The translations under genes were made by a program, and so were the position numbers. Source: Macrobrachium rosenbergii (taxonomy: Eukaryota; Arthropoda; Malacostraca; Decapoda; Palaemonidae). From it: a DNA stretch of 64,000 nt. The stretch is taken from NCBI RefSeq assembly GCF_040412425.1, contig NC_089756.1:5588998-5652997 (forward strand), read 5' to 3'. The notes beneath the pieces were generated by a model. That model had not been told where the DNA came from. It worked only from the letters and a program-made list of their open reading frames with translations, and did no database searches. This document shows, one piece after another, positions 23,001 to 34,124 of this stretch; position 1 is the stretch's first letter; the number at the start of each line of letters is the position of its first letter.

Positions 23001-23360
23001 CTATTATTGCTGTACTATCCAAAGGCCAACACCAACTTCATAAAAATATCCCCAAGAGAAAACTTTCTGGTAAACTTATTCCTCCGATATCCCATTTCGT
23101 CCATACACTTCTTGAGGGTAACCACTAACATTATAGATCAAAGAATGCTCTGGCAGCTCACTACCCACCACCATGGCCAGTGTTGTAAGTGGCATCATAG
23201 CTAAGCTAAATGTGTCTAGTGCTGGAATGAAAACTAACTTTTTCTGAATCGGACCACTTGCCTGCATTTTGAAAACACCACTATCTAAACAAAACATATT
23301 AATATCACTTAACATGCGCCAATACCTGATGCAAAGGAGTATCTATAAAAATCCATTTAC
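17043..23360 (-). other. Large AT-rich intron in the cytoplasmic-tail region
   Basis: About 6.3 kb with almost no simple repeats apart from a short (TA)n near 17,613-17,662. There is no recognisable gene. A GC-richer island near 20,500-20,575 and an open frame at 23,076-23,315 are discussed under findings and rejections. Confidence 0.7.
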
Positions 23361-23440
23361 CCAAAATTTAAAAGAAAGCATTACTGTATTAGCATCTTTA
23401 TCATTTATTGCAGCGACTTTTGCAAGGAGGTCCCGGTACC
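23361..23440 (-). CDS. Cirl: Candidate small tail exon restoring reading phase (latrophilin/CIRL)
   Basis: The exon at 23,570-24,623 ends in phase 1, while the exon at 16,779-17,042 must be entered in phase 0 to reach the last exon, so something must lie between. This 80-bp segment has an acceptor (GATCACAG, minus strand), starts with two bases completing the codon, is open (YRDLLAKVAAINDKDANT...), and ends in phase 0 at donor TGG|GTAAAT. A shorter form ending at 23,385 (ACA|GTAATG) also ends in phase 0. The intron to the upstream exon would be only 129 bp. The peptide is not recognised and the evidence is purely splice-phase logic. Confidence 0.35.
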
Positions 23441-23569
23441 CTGTGATCGCCAGTTAAAAGAAGCATCCTCGATTGTTGGGGTTCTGACTAATGGGTTTTA
23501 AGTATTAGGTTATCACTGGAGCGTGCGAGCGTATCTAATCGTCTTCTCTTTGAAATCTACACACAATAC

Positions 23570-24623
23570 CTTTAAATTTGTTGTTGTTGTTCTTTTGAGG
23601 CCTCTCCGGCTTACGAGGGGGGACTTTAGCAGTCTTGGGCGTGACAGGGGCTTCAAGGCTGGTGGTGGCAGTGATGGTTGTGGTGGTTGTAGAAGTGGAA
23701 GTGGAAGTGGTAGTAGGATGGATTCGAGGGGAATGATCATTCACAGAGGACCTTTTATCTAAATGGATTGTTACGGGTGTAGAAGGCAAATGACTGTTAG
23801 TTAAGGTGGTGGACGTCATATGAGATTTAGGTTGCAGATAGTTGGAATCATCATGGGTCAAATGAACAGCTGAAAGTGGAAGTTGAAGCAAATTATGGTA
23901 ATGGTGGTGATCTAAAGTTGGCAACGTTTTGGGATTATTAGAATGCTGAAGTGAAGAAAGTGCTGCCTGAAGCATGGTGGGACTGATGGAAAGGGTTGAA
24001 ATCGTTTGGTGATGAGCACCTTGATGAGATAGAGGAAGTGGGTTGGAACGGGGCTGAATGTAATGATGAAGCTGCTGCTGCTGCTGATCTGTAGCTGATA
24101 ACACTGGATCAGCCATTTCATACAACTGTGAAAGATTGGGGGTTGGAGGAGGAGAAGAGTAAATCTGAGCTGCATTCATCTGTTGAATATGGAAAGGCAA
24201 AGAATTTTGGTAATCAGGAGGGTAAGTGGAGGATGATGAGGTAGATTCAGATGTGGGAGTGGTATTGGGTAAAGTTGGCATGCTGAAGGCAGCATTCAGC
24301 GCTCCAACGGGGCATCCATTTTCATCTACAATGGTTGTGGCAGTATGGGAATGAGATAGATGATGGGCAGGAAAAGAACTGAGGTTGGAGGGTAACTGGA
24401 TATGGCTTGGGGAATGAGGTGATCCTGGGTCAATGTGTGGGTGGTGGGAGGAAGTACCCACTGTGGTATGCGAAGCGTGCGAATTGGAGTGAGAGTGTGA
24501 GGCAGCATTGTGGGAGGTGGTGCGGGCGTCCTTGGTAGTGGTGTGCGAGCGGTCGTGGGCTGCACACAAACACGCACGTAGCCATGGGTGGCGTCGCCCA
24601 GCCCTACGTAACTCCTTCTTCAC
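23570..24623 (-). CDS. Cirl: Latrophilin/CIRL exon: proximal cytoplasmic tail, His/Ser/Thr-rich
   Basis: The acceptor CCTTTTAG|GTG lies at 24,624. The exon opens with VKKELRRAGRRHPWLRACL, matching the juxtamembrane start of the latrophilin tail that follows the QNEK motif of TM7. The rest is low complexity: Thr/Ser/His-rich runs, a short poly-Gln (near 24,072-24,090), Pro-rich segments, a TSTSTSTTTTT stretch and a basic end. Two donors are plausible, both in phase 1: AAAG|GTATTG (exon end 23,570) and CCTC|GTAAGC (exon end 23,615). If neither is used the frame runs to a stop at 23,535-23,537, giving an alternative short C-terminus. No folded domain is visible. It is adjacent to the TM6-7 exon in transcript order. 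Confidence 0.8.
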
Positions 24624-26468
24624 CTAAAAGGTACAAACACTCACTAGGGATCCCACAAACACTAATGCAATTCCTCCATCATTAGCTAGTCACAAGAGGT
24701 GAAGTGTTGCAAATACCTCCCACCCTTTAAACAAATATCTGAATCACATTTCCACTTATGTCTGAATAAACAACAATTCTGTCAAATGCCTAATTGGACT
24801 TATAAAAGCAAATAACACAGACTACATAAAATGTTACTGTATATTATTAGTAAAAGGCATGACGGTTAGGATATCAACACTACATAAATACAGTTAGTTA
24901 ATAACAATAAATACAGCATGTTATTAATGATAAATATTATTGTGTGCCTAGTTTAGAAAATCAGTATGTACATGAAACTAAGAAAGCAGTTATGTGCCCA
25001 AAACCATATAAATCAATAAAAAAAGCAAATTCACTTACTAAATTTATACGTTTGAACAGAATGAGTAAAAAAATAATGGTTATTACACAGTTTTTAAATA
25101 CAACAATCAAGAGAAGGTACCAAGAAATTAACAAAATTAACTGAATGAAAGAGCCACAAAAACCCTTAGAATTTTTCCATACTTTGCAAGAATGTTGAGG
25201 ATAAAAGGAATGAAACATGAGAAAATAAAAAAAAATAAGATACAGCGAACTGTTAAATATTACCTTAAAAGGCTGAAGGGAAGTGAATGACTAATACTTT
25301 AGTTCAAAGTAATAATGTTCTGACTTTCATCAAGGAAATGACGGGTAAGAAGGGATGGAAGAAGTGAAAGTTATATAAGTTGGAAAGAAAAGTACATTTT
25401 TAGGCGAAATTAACCGGCTTGCAAGGAAGAAAATATCACCTAAGAAAATGCATCCATTTGTTCATTTTAAATATCCTGTACAATGGGAAAACCAAATCAA
25501 TAATGCCATGAATACAAACTAAGAGAAATATACATTCTTAAACTAGGTACCATTAAAAAAATGAGCAACTCCTGAGAAGGGTGTCTCTACCTATCATGAA
25601 GTCACTGTTAACATACTGTAACACCAGTCAACTGACTACTGCAATAATCATCACAAACAAATGAAGATATCATAAAAACAGATCCTGAAGCACCATTTAC
25701 CTCATTTACCTTTTTAAGGTGCAAAACACGTCCTCTTCATTCGCTTGACTTCCAGTGAAGAAATGAAAGAGGCTAATACAAAACTTCTACAATGATAATA
25801 CTGTAAAAGTTAGCACAATGATGTTACTGCATGTAAATTTAGGTCCTGTCTGCGTAAATCATCTAACTTCTGATTTCAACTGTGCTGTAAAGTTCCTCCC
25901 ATTTTCAAGATAAGCATAACATTCGAGTACAAGGGATGTTAAAATTTGGTTACAGGGCAGTATGTATAATGTCTGCACTATTATAAGTTTAAGGTAATTA
26001 ATAAATGAGGAAGTGTTTTATCAAGCTTTTGTTGTAGGTCATAAGGGAGATTCTTAACATCTTCAGAACAATGGTAAGTAGTTATTAACAATTAAGTAAA
26101 GGGGAAATATGGTTGGCATGAGAATAAAAATACAAAGAAAATTTTACAACAAAACGACCTTCACTGTTTCTGGAAGTTCCACTTGGAGGAGATGGAAAAG
26201 ATTAGTTAAGTGGTTAGTAATTAAAATGATTGGTAAATGATTAATTACAGGTAAAAATAAAACCATGCAGACAAAATGTAACTGAAGATTTCAGCTACAA
26301 AAGTTAATCAAGAGGAAATTAATGCTACAAAGCTGTGTTAGAATCTTAAAAAATGACAAAAAACAAAAATTAGACAGGGAAAGACCTACAGAAAGCAGCA
26401 GAATTTTCCACAATACAAAACATTAAAATCAAGAAAAAATATTTTGTCCACACGCTGGTCTGACTTAC
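24624..26468 (-). other. Intron between TM6-7 exon and proximal tail exon
   Basis: An AT-rich intron of about 1.85 kb, phase 0, with donor AAG|GTAAGT and acceptor CCTTTTAG. It contains no repeat array or gene that I can see. Confidence 0.8.
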
Positions 26469-26636
26469 CTTCTCGTTCTGTACGCAGTGAAAATGAAGAT
26501 GAAAAGTCCCTGAAGAGAATTGAGTACAGTGAAGATGTATGCCATAACAACTGTGGCTTGGTTGAGGTACAGCAAACCAAAAGTCCAAGTCAGTCCCAGC
26601 AGCACAATTAACATAACTGCTCCTCGAACCCATATT
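26469..26636 (-). CDS. Cirl: Latrophilin/CIRL exon: TM6 and TM7, with a 1-bp frameshift
   Basis: The acceptor CTTTTCAG (minus strand) is followed by one base completing a Lys codon and then [20 protein letters not shown], the TM6 signature of adhesion GPCRs (the GLTWTFG motif), the loop LYLNQATVV, and TM7 ([18 protein letters not shown]). The expected continuation HCVQNEK is present in DNA but in a different frame: one base is missing at about 26,489-26,490. The exon is therefore 168 bp where phase demands 169. The donor AAG|GTAAGT is intact. Read as it stands, translation ends a few codons later at a TAA inside the donor. Since every other exon is intact, an assembly error in a CC doublet is the simplest explanation, but a real loss-of-function allele cannot be excluded. 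Confidence 0.9.
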
Positions 26637-27079
26637 CTGAAAAGATTTACAACACTGATTACTCAATGAATGCAACTAGACAATGCGGGTATGTCAACCA
26701 AAAAAGGAGATACTATCAAATTTAGTTACTAGACTAATGAAACCCATACTTCTATATGTTTTCTGAAATGGTTAATAATTCAGCACAGCTTTTGCTGCTG
26801 TGCAATTTACTTGAAAATTATGAAATATCCCAGATCAGACTGGTTACCAAATCTTTTACAGTAAAATGAACAGTACAGCATTTACAAAATTAATAAGATT
26901 ATAGTGCATACAAGGCCAGTGTATGAAAGACAGTAGACATCAGGAAGAATATTCATGAGCAGTAAACCCCGACACAAATGTACTGAACATTTTACCAAAA
27001 TAAATACTACCCAGTTTGCTTCAATATTCCACACACATTATTACTGCAAAAAGTGACTGTTTTCAGTCACTGTACTATA

Positions 27080-27300
27080 TAGCACTAAATTGTACTACTA
27101 GTAGTATAGACTATACTGTACTATTACAGTATAGTGTTGGTATAGTACTATACAGTGAATGCTTGAAACATAATTAGCTAATTTTGCAACATCTTATAGT
27201 ACTATACTGTGCTGGTATAGTGCAATACTATACAGTATAGTGCTGGTACAGTGCTATACAGTGAATGCTTGAAATATAATTGGCTGATTTTGCAATATAC
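27080..27300. repeat. Tandem duplication with palindromic TATAGTACTATA-type motifs
   Basis: Two copies of a unit of about 107 bp share the segment CAGTGAATGCTTGAAA (about 27,153 and 27,260) followed by an AATTxGCTxATTTTGCAA segment. They are preceded by multiple short self-complementary ACTATACAGTATAGT-type motifs that can form cruciforms. Confidence 0.6.
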
Positions 27301-29364
27301 CTTATAATGTACAATTTAAGACTTCACACATTACAAATATTACAGGTGTGCCGCCAGCAGAGACCCAGGTCTGATATGGAACCCAAAAGTTTTTCCTCTG
27401 AGGTAAGATTCTGTATCCCTAAACTGTGAAAGTCAATTCCACCAGTTTTGCCAGTGTTCCAAAAAGGTAACTTATAGTGATGTACAAGACAGAGGGCTAA
27501 TAAGATGGCAAAAATCCTTTGCATTCAGTAATTGTTTAAAAAGCTTTATTTTCTCTGAACTTCATAATTCAGTTATTTTTTAACTTTTCAAGTCTTTATT
27601 CCACTAAGTTTAATTTTGGCTTGGTCGCTCCCATGATTACAGTGGACATTTGAAGCCAGTGCCAGTAATTGTACATTTAATAAATTTACATTTAAATTAC
27701 TATTTCCCTAAGATGATGCATCAAGTATTTTTCCAAAGTAAAAAGTTCTTGTTTCTCTGCATTTTACCCTTTTTGTGGGGCATACAATGTGAGACCTTCA
27801 AAATCAAGGTTTGCCCGAAAGGAGAGGCAATCAGATTAAGCTGTCAGTCGTGAAATAATTTCCTCTTCAATACCTTTGTATTTTTCTCACCTCTATTGTA
27901 TCTTCCATCTTATAGACTTAGATCACTACGCTAGATCCCTACGGTTCCATTTTGCCTCTGTGTCACTAAAAACTGATTTTGTACCTTATACTTCCTTAAT
28001 CCCTGTCCTCCTGTCACAAATGCTCGTCTCGTCAACATTTATTCCACCTTGCTAATCCTTATAATCAACCCTGGCATACTCAGTAACTGACAACGATTAG
28101 AGTTACTTCATATGCAAAATTACATCTGTCCTTAAGCAAGACTTGGGAGCGGATGCAAGAGTAGGGAAACGGGTAGGCATGAGAAATCCTAACCTCTCCT
28201 AGAATGCCGTATCCTGACCTTACCTTCCTAACCAACTTTGGGTGCCGTGCAAATGAATATCCCTGTCTCCCTATTCTGCACACTACCCCAAGACTTGTCT
28301 TCACTCTTGACAACAGAGCAGCCATTTACGAAAAAAAGGGGTTAATACAAGACTACAGTACATAACTAATTTAGAATCCCTTTTGTAACGCGCCAGTGCT
28401 ATAGGATTTATTAAATACTACTGTCCTTCATCCAATTAATTCACTGCAATATAATGACAGTTTGCTCTCCAAGTGCTTATACTCCAATTTGGAACAAGCA
28501 ATAAATATGGTGGCACTACATGATGCGTTCGAAATGAATCCGAGTCAGTGTTAAGGTATACGGCTGCACCATGATATCGTCTATTAATATAATTTCTTGA
28601 CTGCAGAATATAGAAAAAGCAGTAAAAATGCTGTACATGTGAGATAATTTGAGAAATTTACCGTCTGTTTATAATTTTTGCTTCCATCGCCCAGCGGAGC
28701 TTCCGCCATGTTTAGTACCAGCCCCTCCGGGATGAACGTGAAAACATAAACGAAAGAGGCAAATTACTCATTATCTAAATAAATTTCTCAAATTACCTCA
28801 TCTGTACTGTATTATAAATACCATTTTCTACGCTGTTTAGTCAAAATATTACAATAATAAATGATATTTTCATGCGGCCGTCTCCTTTATATTTACCAGT
28901 GTTATGTGCTGAAAGGTAGAGGAATATGTGAAGCAAAGATCTTTATACATACAGCGCCAACGCCTGCTAGGAAAAGTTGACATATTTTGCAAGAGGTGTG
29001 AATACACTGCCAAAAAAGTACAGTAAAAAGTACAGTATCTTCAGTGGTCCTTTCAGTACGATACTGTTCTGAACGGTTAATGTTTTACCTTTGAACTTTT
29101 TTTTTTATTTCTAAATTTCAACAGAACCAATGATACAGTATCTAGCATGCACTACAAGCATAGCACGTCACACACTTCATGCAAGGTATTAAGAAATACA
29201 TCCCCACCGCTACTACCTCTCCACGAAAACAGGTCCTTTTGCACAAACTTTTTAAAAAAATGTGTAAGGTCAAACGAACAACAGTGCAAGGGAACGTAAC
29301 CTTTAAATTCAATTATACTTTGTACATATTCACAGTTTGAAAGTATTACCATTTTTTTTTTAAG

Positions 29365-29525
29365 GATACAAACCTACGCTTTCATAAGTGGGGTTTTTCG
29401 CGCAATGCACGCTTCGGCTGTCACTGATTTGAAAAACAAAAACCTACTGCTTATGCTTATAGTTTCGGGTCAGTGACAACCGAAGAGCGAGGAACACCAT
29501 TTTACAAAAGCGTAGGTTGTATTTA
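29365..29525. mobile_element. Foldback MITE-like element
   Basis: Imperfect terminal inverted repeats of about 45 bp: ATACAAACCTACGCTTT at the left and its near reverse complement at the right (AAAAGCGTAGGTTGTAT). Inner arms CTTCGGCTGTCACTGA and TCAGTGACAACCGAAG also pair. Total length is about 160 bp. It has no coding capacity. The superfamily cannot be told, because no clear target-site duplication is seen beyond the arms. Confidence 0.55.
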
Positions 29526-30451
29526 AGTCTGAACAAACAAGAAACCATATTTACAAGTGAAGCCTCCAAAGTGAATGCACGTATAATGCAAAGGGGCAAG
29601 GTAGAAAAATGACCCCATTCCCCACCCCTCTTGAAATATCACACAACTCAAAAAAAAAAAATGTTGCAAGTAACAGTATCTATCTCCTTACGCATGTTTC
29701 TGGAATTTGTCATGGAGAGCATTTTCTTCGTTCCCACTACTTTTCCATCATCAGCATCATCATCAACAATACCACCATAAGCACAATTAACAACAACAGC
29801 AGTGACAGATGCAGCAGCCATTTTTGAAGTCATGAGGGCAGATCAACCAAGACCAGGGCGTCACATGGCGATTTTTATTTAATGGAATAACAACACCTTG
29901 TTAGTGGAAGTTTAAACCAGAGCCAGTTAAAATATCATGTTAGTTTTAGTCACTACAAAATAAAATGGTTAGGTTTAGGACAAGAAAAATTAGTAACTGA
30001 AGCTACAAGGATAGGAGTGGCAAACTACAAAACTGGAAATTCTACGTAAAAGAATGAGTGAAAAGTAATTTCAACACTGAAATGCAACTACCACATTGAT
30101 GAGATGCTACAGAACTTTCAAATAAAACTTTATGCTCTGTGCAGGTAAGTTTAATTTGGTCCAGTTCAGGAAAACAAAAGAGGGACAATAAAAATTATTA
30201 AAAATAAACGGACAGTAACCTCATTTGCCCGAAGGGAAAAGACAAACTACATTTACTTTCACTCTCTGGCTCTACATAACATCACATTTATTTTTTCTAA
30301 AAAAAAAAAAAAACATTAAAATGAAAGACTCGTATGAACACAGAGCATACCCACACAAAAAATGGAAGCAATTCTTACTCAAAACATGACAAGTTTGTAA
30401 GGTTCAGCTTTAGAATCCTTAAAATTTACAAATACTCTTAAAATCTCTTAC

Positions 30452-30555
30452 TTGACGGAAGCAAGTTTGGTGTGTTCTTTGTTCTTGAGAGATGCGGAGA
30501 TGTTGGCAGTCCTGCACATGATGAACATGGCCATACCCAGGAAAATACAGTTGGC
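30452..30555 (-). CDS. Cirl: Latrophilin/CIRL exon: end of TM5 and third intracellular loop
   Basis: This 104-bp exon has acceptor CGTTACAG and donor GTCAA|GTAAGAG. It is entered in phase 0 and left in phase 2. The translation ANCIFLGMAMFIMCR completes TM5. It is followed by a short intracellular loop, NISASLKNKEHTKLASVK, that leads into TM6. The loop is basic and typical in length for latrophilins. The phases match both neighbouring exons exactly. Confidence 0.9.
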
Positions 30556-33000
30556 CTGTAACGGATAAATCTGCTTGAGAGGTAATTCTTAAAAAAAAAA
30601 AAATACATTCCAAAAACTTATCTTCACATTATAGTGGCCAAGTTGCCGTGCCATGTACACGAAAATATATACTTGTAAACATACATAAACAAATAGAACA
30701 AGCAGATATAAACACAAGGGTAACATCGTATCTCGTAGCAATTTACGGAGAAAAATACAACATTCAAATGTTCTTTAAGAAAGGAGGGAGAGAAGGATGT
30801 TGTCCATATGGGAGGAAAACATGTCTCTCCGGCTCGAGGGACGAATACGCCCCTTTTATGGCGTAGTAAAATGACAAGGTTCTTTAACTTCACCTTGTTC
30901 TGACATACACAATCGCGCGCGCGTACGCACAACACACTCGCGCACACACACACGCACACATACTCACCCTCAGCCAATGCTATCAACAGACGACGACAAA
31001 ATAACAAACGGCCCTTTTAGATCGCCCATCCCCTGAGAGCTGTGGTCAAATGCTACTCCATTATTTTACAGTTACACACGTGAACAAGAGCTAAGGGGGG
31101 AAACGATTCATTCAGGTTTTTCCTTTTGAAAAAGTTTTAATGCAAAGCCATCGGAATGGTTAACTGAACACCCTTTCTGTAGCCTGAGTTTGATAAAGAG
31201 AAAAAGTCATGAGGGAGGGCGAGTCTTTCTAAAAAATAGTAATGATAAATGATAAGAGAGTCGGCTACATCTTTTCACAGCTTGGGGGTAACTGGCATGA
31301 TATACTTTCGCTGCGTGAACTTATCCCTAATTTCGAAGAATCCTCTCACTATAACATCCAAAAGCTTGCATGGAAGCTAGAAACAATGACAAAAAACAAT
31401 TTTGTTCACCAAATTTGCTTTTCACTCAAACTGAAAGTTTAAATGAAAACTGTAATGAAGTTAAGCATCTGCTGCGGGAAACAGGTTAAGACTAAGCCTA
31501 ACAATTCTACGTGATTAAGAAATATCAACACATGATGGACTTTTAAGATATATCACACTCACATTACGACGACAAAAATCCTCTGAAAACAACAAAATAA
31601 AGAACATGAACTTGAATCATTCTTTTAACTACAGATGAAAACTTCTAAGACTAAACTTACTTCGCAGAGAACGTACGCACGTTACGTTCACACACGCACA
31701 AACACACACACAAGGGTTATGGCAAAGATTAGAAGAGGAGGCCAGGCAGAGAGGGGGATAGTCTTCATTAGCATATCCATTTTAGAAAAAGAAAAACAGA
31801 GAGAGGCTTGAAATGTGAGCCTGCCGTTGGGTTGATGATGGCATCTCTCAGCACGGACTGGCGACGAGGTAGGGAGGGCCCCCAAGGGGAGAATTGGATG
31901 GAAATCTGACGTAGGAACGAATGAAATGGAGGAAGATAATTTTGTTCTTGTAAAAGGGGTTATGAAGAAAACGGGGAGAAAGGAAAGGTGAAGTTAAAAA
32001 GTGTCTGTGGAAGCAAATGGAACAGGAAAGTGACGGGTATGAACGAAAATATTCAAATACAGGTCACGAGGAGGTATTAAGTATTCTGCAAACCGAGAGT
32101 TCTCAATATCAGCGTCTTGTTCGTATTCTTTGAATATTAGTGACGCGTGAATATTCAACTTCCGCTTTCGAGTTCGAACTCTGTAAGAAGTGAAAAACAT
32201 TTCGCTTCAAAAAAGGAAATTTTAATCATTTATAAAATCAGAACGAAAGAGATTACTCCGCATTGTAACTGTCGGTATCATAGAAGACAAATCGAAACTA
32301 CTGACGTCCTCTACACCGCGTGTTTTGGAGAAGAGAGAGAGAGAGAGAGTTTAGGAACCTGAATCATTCATCGGGGCGTTCCTCTCGACATAGTTAAATA
32401 CCTCTCGACATAGTTAAATACCTCATGAAACCGTTCGAACCACAAAAGTTGCATCATTCCGAAGAGCAATCTGTCGAGTCCCGACATTTCTCTCGACTGT
32501 CATCTTGGCGGCAGAATAAATGTCCGTCTGTTACTGCAGCCATAAACTAATCATCGCGGATGAATCAAAGGGGAAAAAAAATGTCTTATAGTGAGGGGCA
32601 GTAATTTGACCACTGAGACGTCCACGAGATAATTCTCTTTTTCTTTCCGTATTTTTTTCAGTCCTTTATTTTCTTAAGATGTGATGGGATACTTTCGAGT
32701 TCTAGGATAACACCCTCTAGGAACCAACGAGCTTCAAACGGGACCCTTCTACTGGGGTCCCGTAGTTAAAAAGAGCCAAGCTGTGAAAACTTATCAATCA
32801 CTACGGCAGGGGGAGGAAGAGCGAGCTACAGCAGCTTTCAGCCACACTCCCAGAACTATTTCATGGGCAAACTACATTATAGTTTTTACAACACAATATC
32901 ATTTAACTCACTTTGGTATACAAGCAATTTTTCTTTATCACAGACAAATGCAACTAAGCCCTGTATCCGAAGACGCAACACTTGCGCAATAAGGAAGGAA

Positions 33001-33300
33001 GGAAGGAATGAATATAGAATTTTGGCCAATGGCCAAGCGCTGGGACCTATGATGAGGTCATTCAGCGCTGAAAGGAAATTTAGAGTACAAAGGTTTGACA
33101 GGTGTAACAGGAAGAAAACCTCGCAGTTGCACTATGAAACATTTGTTAAGAAAGGGTGGATAGCAGGAAGAAAAGAATATGAATGGAGGTACAGTAAAAG
33201 GAATGAAAGGGGCCCAAGGGACGCTGAAAAGAACCTTAAGTAATGCCTACAGTGCACCGCGTGAGGCGCACTGACGGCATTACCTACTACGGGACTTGCG
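33001..33300 (-). mobile_element. SINE-like element, copy 1
   Basis: It is recognised by the shared end block (minus-strand sense CAGCGCTGAATGACC, then CCCAGCGCTTGGCC), the middle motif CTTTTACTGTACCTCC, and the head block with a short palindromic GCCTCACGCGGTGCAC stretch. It lies in the sense orientation relative to the receptor gene if the tail block is its 3' end. No coding capacity. Confidence 0.75.
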
Positions 33301-33479
33301 CATTAAGAATTTGACGTTTCTCTCCGATACAGCTCATTTTTGGAGGCGAGTAATAAGTAAAGAACGTTTTCGAAGCAATCAGGTTTTCCTACTCGACATA
33401 ATTATTTAAATAGTGGAATAAAACTTTTTTTTTTTTAGCTGTAGTTTTTCGATTCTTACAGTTCTACCTGGCAGGTGTA

Positions 33480-33850
33480 GAAACGACCTAAAACCACTGT
33501 AATTCGCTAAACTCATATATTTTTTAAATCAACTTTATATTCTATAAAACATAACTGCAATTCGCTAAACTCAAGCATTTTAAATTTAACTTAATATTCT
33601 ATAAAATCACTGAATAAAAGGTTGTTTAATTCGCTAAACTGATATATTTTTAAAATAAACTTTGTATTAACTTTATATTCTATAATACCACTGAACATAA
33701 AACATTACTGCAAGTCGCTAAACCGACATATTTTAAAAATTAACATTTTATATATATTCTACAAAACCACGGAACATATAACATAATTCCAATTCGCAAA
33801 ATTCAGATATTTTTAAAATTAACTTAAATTCTATAAAACCACAATTCACT
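33480..33850. repeat. Tandem array, about 60-80 bp unit, next to the TM4-5 exon donor
   Basis: Five to six diverged copies are marked by ATTCGCTAAACT (near 33,500, 33,560, 33,633, 33,714, 33,793 and 33,845) and TTCTATAAAACCACTGAAC. It ends about 40 bp from the splice donor at 33,887. Confidence 0.7.
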
Positions 33851-33887
33851 AAACCCATTTATTCTTAAAACTAAAGCTCAGACTCAC

Positions 33888-34102
33888 AATGATGATGGCG
33901 ATGACGGGTCCCACGAAGGCGAAGATAAAGTAGTTATCCGTCTTCAGCCAGCAGGCGTCCTTGGTGCCGTATCCGAAGGGGTCCACGACGGCGCTCACGG
34001 CCACCACTATGGCTGGGAAGCCGTAGGACGCGGCGTAATACCAACGGGCCCGAGGTTTCTCAGATTCGAAGACTTCAACCAACATCACGTATAATTGGAA
34101 TC
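33888..34102 (-). CDS. Cirl: Latrophilin/CIRL exon: end of TM3, TM4, second extracellular loop, start of TM5
   Basis: The acceptor TCTTCTAG|GA (minus strand) is followed by [11 protein letters not shown], the conserved end of TM3 in adhesion GPCRs. Then come a loop ([11 protein letters not shown]), TM4 ([16 protein letters not shown]), the second extracellular loop with the disulphide-forming Cys ([12 protein letters not shown]), and most of TM5 ([14 protein letters not shown]). The exon is 215 bp, with the first two bases completing the Gly codon begun in the previous exon. The donor is ATT|GTGAGT. It is flanked closely on both sides by tandem repeat arrays. Confidence 0.92.
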
Positions 34103-34124
34103 CTAGAAGACAACACAAACGTTA

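Larger units (their letters stand above)
26637..30451 (-). other. Intron between TM5/loop exon and TM6-7 exon
   Basis: About 3.8 kb, phase 2, with donor AA|GTAAGAG. It contains a self-complementary tandem duplication (27,080-27,300) and a foldback MITE-like element (29,365-29,525). I see no gene inside. Confidence 0.75.
30556..33887 (-). other. Intron between TM4-5 exon and TM5/loop exon
   Basis: About 3.3 kb, phase 0, with donor ATT|GTGAGT. It holds a short alternating purine-pyrimidine stretch near 30,910-30,962, a 21-bp duplication near 32,382-32,422, SINE copy 1 (33,001-33,300) and a tandem array against the donor (33,480-33,850). Confidence 0.8.

Noticed and set aside
23513..23762. Frames overlapping the 3' end of the proximal tail exon in other registers
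   Set aside because: Low-complexity shadows of the Thr/Ser-rich exon.
28080..28325. Minus-strand open frame of 81 codons with a basic composition
   Set aside because: No domain, no splice-phase fit with the receptor gene, and length expected by chance in this much sequence.
30910..30962. Alternating CG/CA-rich stretch, possible Z-DNA or promoter
   Set aside because: Short and imperfect; no CpG island, start site or exon next to it.
31242..31442. Plus-strand open frame of 66 codons in an intron
   Set aside because: No recognisable domain and no evidence of transcription; likely chance.
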